Shown: piece after piece, positions 1 to 7,327 of the stretch
Layout of the letters: every line of letters starts with the position of its first letter
Numbering within the stretch: position 1 is the first letter of the stretch
From: UBA993 sp964436815
GTDB taxonomy: Bacteria; Bacillota; Dethiobacteria; DTU022
NCBI GenBank assembly: GCA_964436815.1
Contig: CAYTER010000056.1
Coordinates: 1-12,315 of the forward strand
Direction: 5' to 3'
DNA length: 12,315 bases
Translations under genes and position numbers: made by a program
Notes under the pieces: generated by a model
Told to the model about the DNA's origin: nothing
What the model saw: only the letters and a program-made list of their open reading frames with translations
Databases searched by the model: none

Positions 1-305
1 GAACTTATTCACCCCCACCCCGACCCTCCCCATTTTAGAAGTGAGAGATGAGAGGTTGGAGGTTGGAAAAAACTAAGAATCTTGATCACCCCCACCCCGA
101 CCCTCCCCCCTCAAGGGGGAGGGAGTTATTGATACCCTCACAATGCAAGGGAGGGAGTTAGGTGCAACTGCCGAAAAACTGATAAGAACCCCCTCTCCCC
201 TGGAGAGAGAGGGCCAGATCCACACCCCGGCAAATATGAGCTACCGGCTAACCCTCTCCCCTGGAGGGAGAGGGCCAGGGTGAGGGGGCAAGTTCTTTAA
301 TATTA
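1..305. repeat. Gene-free cluster of C/G-rich intergenic repeats and hairpins
   Basis: No gene is visible in this stretch downstream of clpC. It holds several related repeat units. A 23-base unit at 9-31 recurs exactly at 86-108. Perfect 9-bp stems with 5-base loops form at 101-109/115-123 and at 252-260/266-274. A weaker 7-bp stem forms at 191-197/207-213. A degenerate copy lies near 134-160, where the 3' end repeats the 112-128 segment with a 2-base deletion. The right edge (266-288) is an imperfect inverted copy of the 87-108 unit. The pattern (CCCTC-ACCC arms around CTCTCCC/GGGAGAGG stems) resembles palindromic intergenic repeats scattered through many bacterial genomes, but the family was not verified. 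One hairpin may end clpC transcription, although no T-run follows on the minus strand. Confidence 0.8.
34..68. repeat. Degenerate 7-base periodic tract
   Basis: The sequence reads as consecutive heptamers: TTTAGAA, GTGAGAG, ATGAGAG, GTTGGAG, GTTGGAA. The last four are similar pairwise, and GGTTGGA is an exact tandem duplicate. The tract sits between two copies of the C-rich repeat. It looks like a short, decayed tandem heptamer array; no function is proposed. Confidence 0.5.
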
Positions 306-2738
306 TTATTTTTTACTGAAGACCAGGCTTTCTTTATCATCCACCGTCACGGCAACAGTATCGCCGGGCGAGATCTTGCCCTGGAGCATTTCCTCGGAAA
401 TACCGTCTTCCAAACGGCGCTGGATAACCCTTCTCAGGGGACGGGCCCCAAACTTAGGATCGAATCCTTCCTTCAGCAAAATGCGCTTAACTTCATCCGA
501 CACTTCAACATGCAGATTAAACTCTTCGATCCGGCGGTTGAGTTCACTGAGCATAATTTCAACGATCTGCCTGATATGTTCCTCGTTCAGCGAATGGAAA
601 ACGATCAGGTCGTCAACCCGGTTTAAAAATTCCGGCCGGAAAGTTCTCTTCAACTCGTCCATGATCCTTTCTTTCATCTTCTCATAATCAGCTTCTTCAC
701 CGGAAGCGCCAAAACCGAGAGCTGATTTGTCAAGGAACGTCGCACCAACGTTTGAAGTCATGATCACAACCGTATTACGAAAGTCAACAGTCCGTCCCTT
801 GCCGTCGGTCAAGCGGCCGTCTTCCAGGATCTGCAGCAATACGTTGAACACATCCGGGTGGGCTTTTTCCATCTCATCAAGCAGCAGCACTGAATAAGGT
901 TTACGACGCACCTTTTCAGTCAGCTGGCCGCCTTCTTCGTAACCCACATAACCAGGTGGAGCGCCAATCAGACGGGCGGCAGTGTGTTTCTCCATGTATT
1001 CGGACATGTCAAGCCTGATCACCGAGTTCTCGTCACCGAAAAGCGCTTCAGCCAGTGCCCGTCCCAGCTCCGTTTTGCCAACCCCGGTCGGCCCAAGAAA
1101 GATAAAGGAACCGATCGGCCTTTTAGGATCTTTCAGCCCGGCTCGGGCGCGTCTAACAGCCCGGGCTACCGAGCGGACAGCTTCATCCTGGCCAATGACC
1201 CGCTGATGGAGAGTTTCCTCCAGCTTCAGCAGGCGTTCCGACTCCTCTTCCGCCAGGCGTTTCGTAGGAATCCCGGTCCAGCTTGATACGATATATGCCA
1301 CATCTTCTTCGGTCACCAGGGCGAGATCGGAGGTGCCGACTTTCTGTTCCCACTCTTTTTTCTGCTCTTCCAGCTCTTCCTTCAGTTTATGCTCCTGATC
1401 GCGCAAATCTGCGGCTTTCTCAAACTCCTGATTCCGGATAGCCGCCTCTTTTTCTGTGCGCAGGGCATAAAGCTTTTCCTCAACCTCTTTTAAGTCAGTC
1501 GGCACTGTATAGTTACGAATCCGTACCCGCGAAGCTGCCTCATCAATGAGGTCGATGGCCTTATCCGGCATGAAACGGTCAGAGATATAGCGGTCACCCA
1601 ACCTGACTGCGGCCTCAAGCGCCTCATCGGATATTTTTACCTTGTGGTGAGCTTCATAACGATCCCGAAGGCCTTTCAGAATAGCTATACTTTCTTCAAC
1701 ATTCGGCTCACCGACTGTAATCGGCTGGAAACGGCGCTCAAGAGCCGGGTCTTTTTCGATATGCTTACGGTATTCATCCATGGTGGTGGCGCCGATACAC
1801 TGCAGCTCGCCACGGGCCAGGGCCGGTTTCAGGATGTTTGAAGCATCGATCGCCCCTTCGGCAGCACCGGCGCCGATCAGGGTATGGAGCTCGTCGATAA
1901 ATACCATTACGTTGCCAGCCTGGCGCAGTTCAGTCATCAATTTGCGCAGGCGTTCTTCAAACTCGCCGCGGTACTTGGTGCCGGCCACCACGGCTGCCAG
2001 TTCAATCGTCACCAAGCGCTTGTCGCGCAGGATTTCCGGCACCTGGCCGTCAACGATACGCTGGGCCAATCCCTCGGCAATAGCCGTTTTACCGACACCG
2101 GGTTCGCCGATCAAACAGGGGTTGTTCTTGGTACGGCGGCTTAAAATCTGAATAACCCGTTCGATCTCATTGTCGCGGCCGATCACCGGATCCAGCTTGC
2201 CTTCCTTGGCCAACCTGGTCAGGTCGCGGCCAAAGGTATCCACAGTGGGCGTTTGCGGTCCGGCTTTGTCGCCTTCAGCCGCCCGCGCCACCCCTTCCTC
2301 TCCGCCTAAAAGGTGAATAACTTCCTTGCGGGCCCGTTTCAAATCAATCCCCAGGTTGGACAGCACCTGGGCTGCAATTCCTTCTCCTTCGCGGATCAAC
2401 CCCAACATCAGATGCTCGGTGCCTACGTAGTTATGACCGAGATTCTGGCTTTCTTCGATAGCCAGCTCAACTACCCGCTTGGCCCGCGGGGTATAACTGA
2501 TCCCCTGCTGAATTACTTTTTCCCCCTTTGGCGTTATCCGCTCGACCTCCGTACGAACCCGGCTTAAATCAACCGACATGCCCTGCAGGGCGCGCGAAGC
2601 AATGCCAGAGCCTTCACGGACCAGGCCTAAAAGCAGGTGCTCGGTGCCGATAAAGTTATGGTTCAACCGTTTTGCTTCTTCCTGGGCCAGAACCAGAACC
2701 TGCTGTGCTCTTTCAGTAAACCTTCCAAACATGAACAT
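306..2738 (-). CDS. clpC: ATP-dependent Clp protease ATP-binding subunit ClpC
   Basis: ClpC is a cytoplasmic HSP100 AAA+ unfoldase that threads proteins, including McsB-arginine-phosphorylated ones, into the ClpP peptidase. The 810-residue length is normal for ClpC. Two Clp-N repeats lie at about 6-70 and 80-145. AAA-1 has Walker A GEPGVGKT (211-218) and Walker B VFIDEL (279-284). The middle coiled coil, about 415-470, carries a UVR-like segment (NQEFEKAADLRDQ) and marks ClpC rather than ClpB, whose middle domain is longer. AAA-2 has GPTGVGKT (549-556) and LLLDEMEKA (618-626). A hydrophobic LGFG at 674-677 sits where the ClpP-docking loop of ClpC lies. The ATG at 2738 has a GGGGTG seven bases upstream; an in-frame ATG two codons later would give the more usual MFGRF start. 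It is the last gene of the ctsR operon, 58 bases after mcsB. Confidence 0.98.
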   Translation of the reverse strand: MFMFGRFTERAQQVLVLAQEEAKRLNHNFIGTEHLLLGLVREGSGIASRALQGMSVDLSRVRTEVERITPKGEKVIQQGISYTPRAKRVVELAIEESQNLGHNYVGTEHLMLGLIREGEGIAAQVLSNLGIDLKRARKEVIHLLGGEEGVARAAEGDKAGPQTPTVDTFGRDLTRLAKEGKLDPVIGRDNEIERVIQILSRRTKNNPCLIGEPGVGKTAIAEGLAQRIVDGQVPEILRDKRLVTIELAAVVAGTKYRGEFEERLRKLMTELRQAGNVMVFIDELHTLIGAGAAEGAIDASNILKPALARGELQCIGATTMDEYRKHIEKDPALERRFQPITVGEPNVEESIAILKGLRDRYEAHHKVKISDEALEAAVRLGDRYISDRFMPDKAIDLIDEAASRVRIRNYTVPTDLKEVEEKLYALRTEKEAAIRNQEFEKAADLRDQEHKLKEELEEQKKEWEQKVGTSDLALVTEEDVAYIVSSWTGIPTKRLAEEESERLLKLEETLHQRVIGQDEAVRSVARAVRRARAGLKDPKRPIGSFIFLGPTGVGKTELGRALAEALFGDENSVIRLDMSEYMEKHTAARLIGAPPGYVGYEEGGQLTEKVRRKPYSVLLLDEMEKAHPDVFNVLLQILEDGRLTDGKGRTVDFRNTVVIMTSNVGATFLDKSALGFGASGEEADYEKMKERIMDELKRTFRPEFLNRVDDLIVFHSLNEEHIRQIVEIMLSELNRRIEEFNLHVEVSDEVKRILLKEGFDPKFGARPLRRVIQRRLEDGISEEMLQGKISPGDTVAVTVDDKESLVFSKK

Positions 2739-2796
2739 TAGTGTTCACCCCATTCTCTAGTTAATTAGCTGTTAAGCATCTATCTTTCATTTAACA

Positions 2797-3855
2797 TCAG
2801 TCCAGATCACTATGGCGTTCCAAGGCTTTCTTGATCTGGACAGGCCTTTCCAGGTCACGTTCGCTTTCACTCAGATCCCGGCCGGCCAGAAGCTGCAGGC
2901 AGGCCGGCCTGATCAGAACCAGCAGCTCATTTAGCAGCGGATGGTTTACGCTCTTCACCAGCCCGAGATCGTAACCAAGCCGCAGATCGGATAGCAATTG
3001 AATCGCCTCCTGAGTACTCATTACCTGGGCATACTTCAAAAGACCCAATGCACGCCAGGCTTTATCGGCCAGGGCTGCCCGCTGCTTGTCAAGCAGCATC
3101 TGCCTTGCGCCCTGCTCCTGCTCAATGATCTGGCGAATAATCCCGAAAAGGTTGCTGATAATCTCTTCTTCACTGTGACCCAGGGTGACCTGGTTCGACA
3201 GTTGAACCAGGTTCCCAATAATCTCAGTGCCTTCCCCGTACAATCCACGCACTGCCAGGCCTACCTGGGACAGGGCTCCCAGCAGGCGGTTAATCTGCTT
3301 GGTAATGATTAATGCCGGCAAGTGCAGCATTACCGAAGCCCGGAGGCCGGTCCCGATATTGGTCGGGCAGGCGGTCAGGTATCCGTAGTGATCATCAAAA
3401 GCATATTCAAACTTCTGCTCCAGCAGATCATCATAATGGCTGGTCTCATTCCAGGCTTCCTCGAGCTGCAGCCCCGGCAAAATGGCCTGGATCCGCAGGT
3501 GGTCTTCTTCATTGATCATGATGCTGACTGCCTCGTCACTGCGCAGCAGCAGTGCCCCGTGCTTTGACTCACTGGCCAGGAGCGGGCTGATCAGGTGTTT
3601 TTCGACCAACGCCTTCTTTTCAAGATCAGTTAAGGTAGACATGGGCCAGTAATTAAAATCGGCAAATTGATCAATCTTCGCCGCTATAGAGCTGACCTGA
3701 TTGATAACTGCTTCAGTCTCGCCATCCTGTGCCAGGCAGGGAAAGGTAAACCCCCGAATATTACGGGCTAAACGCACCCGGGTACTGATGGCAATTTCGT
3801 GTTCGGGACCGCTGCCCTGCATCCAGCGGCTCATGCTGAATTCAACCTGTTTCAA
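2797..3855 (-). CDS. mcsB: Protein-arginine kinase McsB
   Basis: McsB transfers phosphate from ATP to arginine side chains of damaged proteins and of CtsR. This marks substrates for ClpCP and inactivates the repressor. The fold is the catalytic domain of phosphagen (guanido) kinases. Visible signatures are STRVRLARN (24-32), NEEDH (115-119), the catalytic-loop cysteine in CPTNIGTGLRAS (163-174), and RGLYGEGTE (203-211). The 352-residue length is typical. The TTG start overlaps the mcsA stop (TTGA), so translation is probably coupled; a GGGGG lies about nine bases upstream. An in-frame ATG seven codons in (residue 8) is the alternative start. The C-terminal phosphoarginine-sensing RDxxRA motif known in the family appears here as RDLERP (333-338), with proline replacing alanine. 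Confidence 0.97.
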   Translation of the reverse strand: MKQVEFSMSRWMQGSGPEHEIAISTRVRLARNIRGFTFPCLAQDGETEAVINQVSSIAAKIDQFADFNYWPMSTLTDLEKKALVEKHLISPLLASESKHGALLLRSDEAVSIMINEEDHLRIQAILPGLQLEEAWNETSHYDDLLEQKFEYAFDDHYGYLTACPTNIGTGLRASVMLHLPALIITKQINRLLGALSQVGLAVRGLYGEGTEIIGNLVQLSNQVTLGHSEEEIISNLFGIIRQIIEQEQGARQMLLDKQRAALADKAWRALGLLKYAQVMSTQEAIQLLSDLRLGYDLGLVKSVNHPLLNELLVLIRPACLQLLAGRDLSESERDLERPVQIKKALERHSDLD

Positions 3856-4391
3856 TTATCTTCGCCCCCATCTGCCTGCTTCTGCCCGAGATCCTCTTCG
3901 AGGGCCCGGATCCGGTCACGCAAAATAGCTGCCTCTTCAAATTCTTCATTGCTAACCTTCAGCTGCAGATCATCTTTCAACTGATCCAGTTCACGGACAG
4001 TTTTCACCCGGCCTTGTATTCTTACAGGCACTTTTCCGGTATGGGCACACCCGGCATGAATTCTCCTGAGTAAAGGTTTAAGCTGCTCTTCAAAAGCTTC
4101 AAAACAATCGCTGCAACCAAGCCGGCCGATCTGGCTGAACTGGCTAAAAGTAAGGCCACAGGTGGGGCATTGCGTGTCAACAGCCTGCTGTGCCCGGCGG
4201 CTATCACGCAAGCTCTGGTTAAGCATGCTGGCAAATAACTTGTGCAGTGAAAACTGCGGTTCAAAGGATACTTCAAGCTCTTCTTTTTTACGGGCACACT
4301 GCTCGCAAAGGTTAAGCTCAGTTTGCTTGCCATCTGCCTGCTTGACAATATGGATAGTCGCTTCGTTTTTACGGCACTCCTGACAGAGCAT
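3852..4391 (-). CDS. mcsA: McsA, zinc-finger activator of McsB with UVR domain
   Basis: McsA binds and activates the arginine kinase McsB and helps control CtsR and ClpC; it acts in the cytoplasm. Two treble-clef-like zinc sites are visible. C3-x2-C6 pairs with C29-x2-C32, and C75-x2-C78 pairs with C93-x2-C96. A UVR domain of the kind shared with UvrB/UvrC and the ClpC middle region occupies about 133-168 (EFEEAAILRDRIRALEED). The 179-residue length is usual. The ATG is preceded seven bases upstream by GAGGTG (4399-4404), which touches the internal CtsR operator. It overlaps mcsB by four bases and lies 50 bases after ctsR. Confidence 0.96.
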   Translation of the reverse strand: MLCQECRKNEATIHIVKQADGKQTELNLCEQCARKKEELEVSFEPQFSLHKLFASMLNQSLRDSRRAQQAVDTQCPTCGLTFSQFSQIGRLGCSDCFEAFEEQLKPLLRRIHAGCAHTGKVPVRIQGRVKTVRELDQLKDDLQLKVSNEEFEEAAILRDRIRALEEDLGQKQADGGEDN

Positions 4392-4402
4392 TATTTAACA
4401 CC

Positions 4403-4419
4403 TCTGACCTTTTATGACC
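4403..4419 (-). promoter_or_regulatory. Second CtsR operator, between ctsR and mcsA
   Basis: The minus strand reads GGTCATA-AAA-GGTCAGA, a tandem heptad with a 3-base NAN spacer. This is the architecture of the known CtsR box (RGTCAAA-NAN-RGTCAAA). A possible -10 (TATAGT, 4423-4428 minus) lies just upstream and the mcsA Shine-Dalgarno just downstream; a matching -35 is poor. The operator call is strong; the internal promoter is inference. Confidence 0.75.
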
Positions 4420-4441
4420 TTGACTATAAAGCTAAAAATAT

Positions 4442-4918
4442 TTAATAATTAAACTTTAGAAGCTCCCGCAGTGCGTTTACAAAAAGTTCGCGCTGCAAAA
4501 AGCGCTTTGCTTCGCTATTTAAACCGGCTTCAACATAAACTTCCTCCAGGAGCAACTGCTCCAGGATTGCCGCTTCGCGCCTCGAAATAACCTTGTCATC
4601 AACCATCCGTTTCAATAGCTGCCTGACCCGCCCCGGGGAAAAATTTTCCGTATCAAGGCTGTTAATCAGCTCACGCCACGATCCGGAACGGAGTGATTCA
4701 ATGCGGTAAATCCTGATGCAACCCCCACCCCCGCGACGGCTTTCAACTAAATAACCGCGTTCGAGGGGAAAACGGCGCTCTAATACATAATTGATCTGAG
4801 AAGGTACACAGGAAAACTTGCCGGCCAGCTCGCGTCTTTTAATTTCAATATACTGGCTGGAACTTAAAGCCAACAGTTTCTTCAGGTAATCCTCGATATA
4901 ATCAGTTAAGTTTGGCAT
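4442..4918 (-). CDS. ctsR: Transcriptional repressor CtsR (class III heat-shock regulator)
   Basis: CtsR is a dimeric winged-helix repressor that binds tandem GGTCAAA heptads at clp genes and releases DNA on heating or after McsB action. The 158-residue protein has the helix-turn-helix at about 25-50 and the hallmark glycine-rich wing RRGGGGCIRI (61-70), which contacts DNA and senses temperature. The C-terminal part, about 80-155, is the helical dimerisation/ClpC-recognition region. The ATG at 4918 has GGAG seven bases upstream. It is the first gene of the ctsR-mcsA-mcsB-clpC operon and has its own operator in its leader, so it should repress itself. Confidence 0.97.
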   Translation of the reverse strand: MPNLTDYIEDYLKKLLALSSSQYIEIKRRELAGKFSCVPSQINYVLERRFPLERGYLVESRRGGGGCIRIYRIESLRSGSWRELINSLDTENFSPGRVRQLLKRMVDDKVISRREAAILEQLLLEEVYVEAGLNSEAKRFLQRELFVNALRELLKFNY

Positions 4919-4939
4919 CTAGTATCTCCGGTCCAATTA

Positions 4940-4956
4940 TCTGACCTTCTCTGACC
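4940..4956 (-). promoter_or_regulatory. CtsR operator at the ctsR promoter
   Basis: The minus strand reads GGTCAGA-GAA-GGTCAGA, two identical heptads separated by a NAN spacer, matching the CtsR box layout. It begins about ten bases after the proposed -10, so it covers the likely transcription start. This gives autorepression of the operon. The heptads differ from the GGTCAAA consensus by the same A-to-G change. Confidence 0.85.
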
Positions 4957-4965
4957 TTTGTATAT

Positions 4966-4994
4966 AATATCTCATTTTTTGGGGCCGGATGCAA
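4966..4994 (-). promoter_or_regulatory. Probable sigma-A promoter of the ctsR operon
   Basis: On the minus strand a TTGCAT (4989-4994) stands 17 bases before GATATT (4966-4971). The latter is preceded by TGA, giving an extended -10 element. An alternative is TATTAT (4964-4969) with a 19-base spacer. Position just upstream of the CtsR operator supports the call. Confidence 0.5.
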
Positions 4995-5095
4995 GCACAA
5001 TTTTGCATGCTGGGTATAGTCAGGGTTGTCTGAGGGCATTGTTACGCAGTATTTTGGCTAATAGCTCTGTTTTACGCAGCTATGATGCTTCAATC

Positions 5096-5827
5096 TCACT
5101 CGGAACCTATCCAGTCATGGGCAGTTTTCCTGACCGGTTCATTCTGCCAGTTAACTGCCACCACGCCCTTAAGCTGTGCCAGATGATTAAAGAGCTCATC
5201 CAGGTTTAGATCGGGCGGCGCTTCAACCAGGAAAACAAGTTCAATCAGCTCTTCACCGCCGTGTTCATTCTGCTCAGGATCACCAACCTCGTTTTTACGG
5301 ATGTGAATGTTATATTCACCAAGCGTTGTGCCGATTCTGCCCAGTAAACCGGGTTGATCAACGGCCTTAATCTGCAGGCTTTTCAACCTTCTTTTATTAA
5401 ATATTAATTTTTCAGTGCGGCGAAGCATCAGCAGACTGGCCAGAACAAAAAGAGTAGTGACGACTGCTCCTAAGTAAAACCCGATCCCGGCAGCCAGACC
5501 CACCCCGGATACAACCCAGATGCTGGCTGCTGTAGTCAGCCCACTGACTGAGCCACGCTGTTGAATGATCGTTCCAGCTCCTAAAAACCCGATACCGGTA
5601 ACCACCCCGGCGGCGATCCTTCCAGGGTCTGCCTCGAATCCCTGGCCGATCTGACCGGTAAATCCATAGGCCGAGACCATCATGATCAGGGCCGAACCGG
5701 CACAGACCAGGATATGGGTTCTAAAACCGGCCGGGCGACGGTGGCTTTCCCTTTCAAAACCGATTAAACCGCCCAGAATAACCGCCAACAAAAGTCTGAG
5801 CACAACTTCCCAGTAGGCAATGATCAT
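5096..5827 (-). CDS. MgtC/SapB family membrane protein with C-terminal ACT-like domain
   Basis: The N-terminal 135 residues are strongly hydrophobic, with about five membrane segments (roughly 5-23, 36-55, 71-88, 99-116, 117-135). They carry the family's conserved GGLIGFERE and RRPAGFRTHILV segments (19-41) and the FLGAGTII stretch (81-88). Residues about 150-230 form a soluble tail resembling an ACT domain (VDQPGLLGRIGTTLGEYNI), a small-ligand sensing fold. MgtC relatives are linked to growth at low magnesium, but the biochemical role of most homologues is not settled and no substrate is claimed here. It lies 65 bases after the thioredoxin-reductase-like gene on the same strand, so co-transcription is possible. 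ATG at 5827 has only a weak AGG about ten bases upstream. Confidence 0.9.
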   Translation of the reverse strand: MIIAYWEVVLRLLLAVILGGLIGFERESHRRPAGFRTHILVCAGSALIMMVSAYGFTGQIGQGFEADPGRIAAGVVTGIGFLGAGTIIQQRGSVSGLTTAASIWVVSGVGLAAGIGFYLGAVVTTLFVLASLLMLRRTEKLIFNKRRLKSLQIKAVDQPGLLGRIGTTLGEYNIHIRKNEVGDPEQNEHGGEELIELVFLVEAPPDLNLDELFNHLAQLKGVVAVNWQNEPVRKTAHDWIGSE

Positions 5828-5892
5828 TTTTCATCAACCTGCCTTCCGAATCGACTCATCGAATATCGGGGCACAAGCCTTAGGCTAGCTAA

Positions 5893-6828
5893 TTAATACG
5901 CAAAAAGATACTGCGATACAGCAGTTGCCGCAATCGCCCCGTCTGCAGCAGCGGTAACTACCTGGCGCAGAAATTTCTGCCGGATGTCGCCGGCGGCATA
6001 AACACCCGCGATCGAAGTTTCCATCTTATCGCTCGTGATGATGTAACCTCTCTCATCACGATCAAGAATGACACCTTCCAGGAAAGGAGCATTAGGAAGG
6101 CGACCCGTATAAATAAAGATACCGTCAACCTCCAGGGTACGATCCTGACCATCCTGCTTGATCTGTAAGGCTTTCACCTTATTATCGCCATCGATCCGGC
6201 TGACTGTTGTATTCCATAAAACTTCAACCTGGGGTAGTTTAACAACTTTGTCCTGGAGCCAACTACAACCGCGAAACTTGTCGCGACGGTGAATAAGGTA
6301 AATCTTCTCGGCAAAGCGGGACAGAAAAATGGTTTCTTCCAGGGCGGCATCACCGCCTCCAACAACAACAATTTTTTTATTGCGGAAAAATGCGCCGTCG
6401 CAGGTTGCACAGTAGGAGACTCCCCGGCCGCGCAGTTCAAGTTCTCCTTCCACCCCGAGCAGGTTAGGCAGTGTTCCGGTGGCGATCAGGACCGTTTTGC
6501 CTTCAAACTCGCCGTTTGAGCAGATCACCTTTTTTATTTCGCCCTCAAGCTCAACCTTTTGCAGATCTCCGGAATGAATTGGCACCTTTAAGTTCGTCAG
6601 CTGCTTTTCCAGCAGAGTACCAAATTCCGGGCCACCCACCCCTTCCGGAAAACCGGGATAATTGTCAAGCCAGGCTGTTGATGTGATCTCTCCGCCAAGC
6701 ATCATCTTTTCAATGACAATAACTGAAAGTCCGGCCCTGGCGCCATAAAGGGCTGCCCCTGCTCCAGCCGGCCCACCGCCGATAATCAGCAGATCGTAAA
6801 TTTTTCTATCCTCCATAGCATTGAGCAC
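5893..6828 (-). CDS. trxB: Thioredoxin-disulfide reductase-like FAD/NAD(P)H oxidoreductase
   Basis: This 311-residue flavoprotein has the low-molecular-weight thioredoxin reductase layout. The FAD site is GGGPAG (17-22). The redox pair is C140-A-T-C143 in CATCDG. The nucleotide site is GGGDAALEE (157-165), followed by HRRDKFR (180-186), the HRRxxxR pattern associated with NADPH preference. A second FAD contact is YAAGD (277-281). It should pass electrons from NADPH through the CxxC to a thioredoxin or similar disulfide protein in the cytoplasm. No thioredoxin gene is in the window, so the true partner is unknown and a related reductase is possible. The ATG at 6828 has AGGAGG seven bases upstream, better than the ATG four codons later. 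Confidence 0.9.
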   Translation of the reverse strand: MLNAMEDRKIYDLLIIGGGPAGAGAALYGARAGLSVIVIEKMMLGGEITSTAWLDNYPGFPEGVGGPEFGTLLEKQLTNLKVPIHSGDLQKVELEGEIKKVICSNGEFEGKTVLIATGTLPNLLGVEGELELRGRGVSYCATCDGAFFRNKKIVVVGGGDAALEETIFLSRFAEKIYLIHRRDKFRGCSWLQDKVVKLPQVEVLWNTTVSRIDGDNKVKALQIKQDGQDRTLEVDGIFIYTGRLPNAPFLEGVILDRDERGYIITSDKMETSIAGVYAAGDIRQKFLRQVVTAAADGAIAATAVSQYLFAY

Positions 6829-7027
6829 CCTCCTTTTATCATCTTATAACTGAGATTAAAGCTGCCTGCCATAAAAAGGGTTAAATTGATCATCAGCCTT
6901 TATTTACGGTAATTATCAGCGATCAGGCAGTATCTGTCAACACACCGGTTTTCCGCTGCCCTGCTGCCCGACTCCTGTAAAGGGTTATTGCTTTCCACTT
7001 ATCCCAGGGGGCATAATCCTGTTGATA

Positions 7028-7036
7028 TGATATAAT
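7028..7036 (+). promoter_or_regulatory. Extended -10 promoter for the NifU-like gene
   Basis: TGATATAAT gives a TG-n-TATAAT extended -10 with a perfect TATAAT at 7031-7036. No good -35 hexamer sits 16-18 bases upstream (the region is G-rich), consistent with an extended -10 class promoter. The start codon lies about 54 bases downstream, behind AAGGAGG. Confidence 0.6.
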
Positions 7037-7089
7037 ACAGCTGGGAAAAGATTTTTTGTAAGCAACAGATTGGGGAAGGAGGCGTAGCC

Positions 7090-7314
7090 GTGATGAAAGA
7101 ACAAGTTGAGAAAGCCCTGGATAAAATCCGCCCGGCCCTGCAGAGGGATGGAGGCGATGTTCAGCTGATTGAAGTTGGCGATGACGGCATCGTCAAGGTT
7201 AAACTCACGGGTGCCTGCGGTGGCTGCCCGATGTCTCAGATAACCCTGAAACAGGGAATTGAGAGAGTGCTGAAGCAGGAAGTAGCTGCAGTGAAAGAAG
7301 TAATTTCCGTCTAA
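7090..7314 (+). CDS. NifU C-terminal domain (Nfu-type) Fe-S protein
   Basis: A 74-residue protein that is just the NifU C-terminal/Nfu domain. Its C43-G-G-C46 pair (GACGGCPMS, 42-49) is where members of the family bind or hand on an iron-sulfur cluster. The helix RPALQRDGGDVQLIEV (14-29) is the family's usual N-terminal signature. Such stand-alone proteins serve as cluster carriers in the cytoplasm. The start is either GTG at 7090 or the adjacent ATG at 7093; AAGGAGG at 7076-7082 lies seven or ten bases away. It precedes a cysteine desulfurase gene, but an intrinsic terminator separates them, so part of its transcription probably ends at 7360. Confidence 0.93.
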   Translation: MMKEQVEKALDKIRPALQRDGGDVQLIEVGDDGIVKVKLTGACGGCPMSQITLKQGIERVLKQEVAAVKEVISV

Positions 7315-7327
7315 TCTAATAACGGAC

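Noticed and set aside
252..274. Intrinsic terminator of clpC
   Set aside because: The 9-bp stem is perfect, but on the minus strand it is followed by mixed sequence without a T-run. It belongs to the repeat family, so it is not called as a terminator.
86..290. Possible CRISPR array in the repeat cluster
   Set aside because: The units vary in sequence and spacing, are partly inverted, have no uniform spacers and no cas genes nearby.
1780..2151. 123-codon plus-strand open frame inside clpC
   Set aside because: It is antisense to the conserved AAA-1 domain of ClpC, and similar antisense frames occur all along this gene.
5042..5079. Direct repeat TTACGCAG, two copies 30 bases apart, upstream of ctsR
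   Set aside because: Eight bases, two copies, no link to a promoter element or known binding site.
4958..5209. 83-codon plus-strand open frame over the ctsR promoter and the end of the MgtC-type gene
   Set aside because: It covers the CtsR operator and promoter region and the opposite strand of a real gene, with no protein features.
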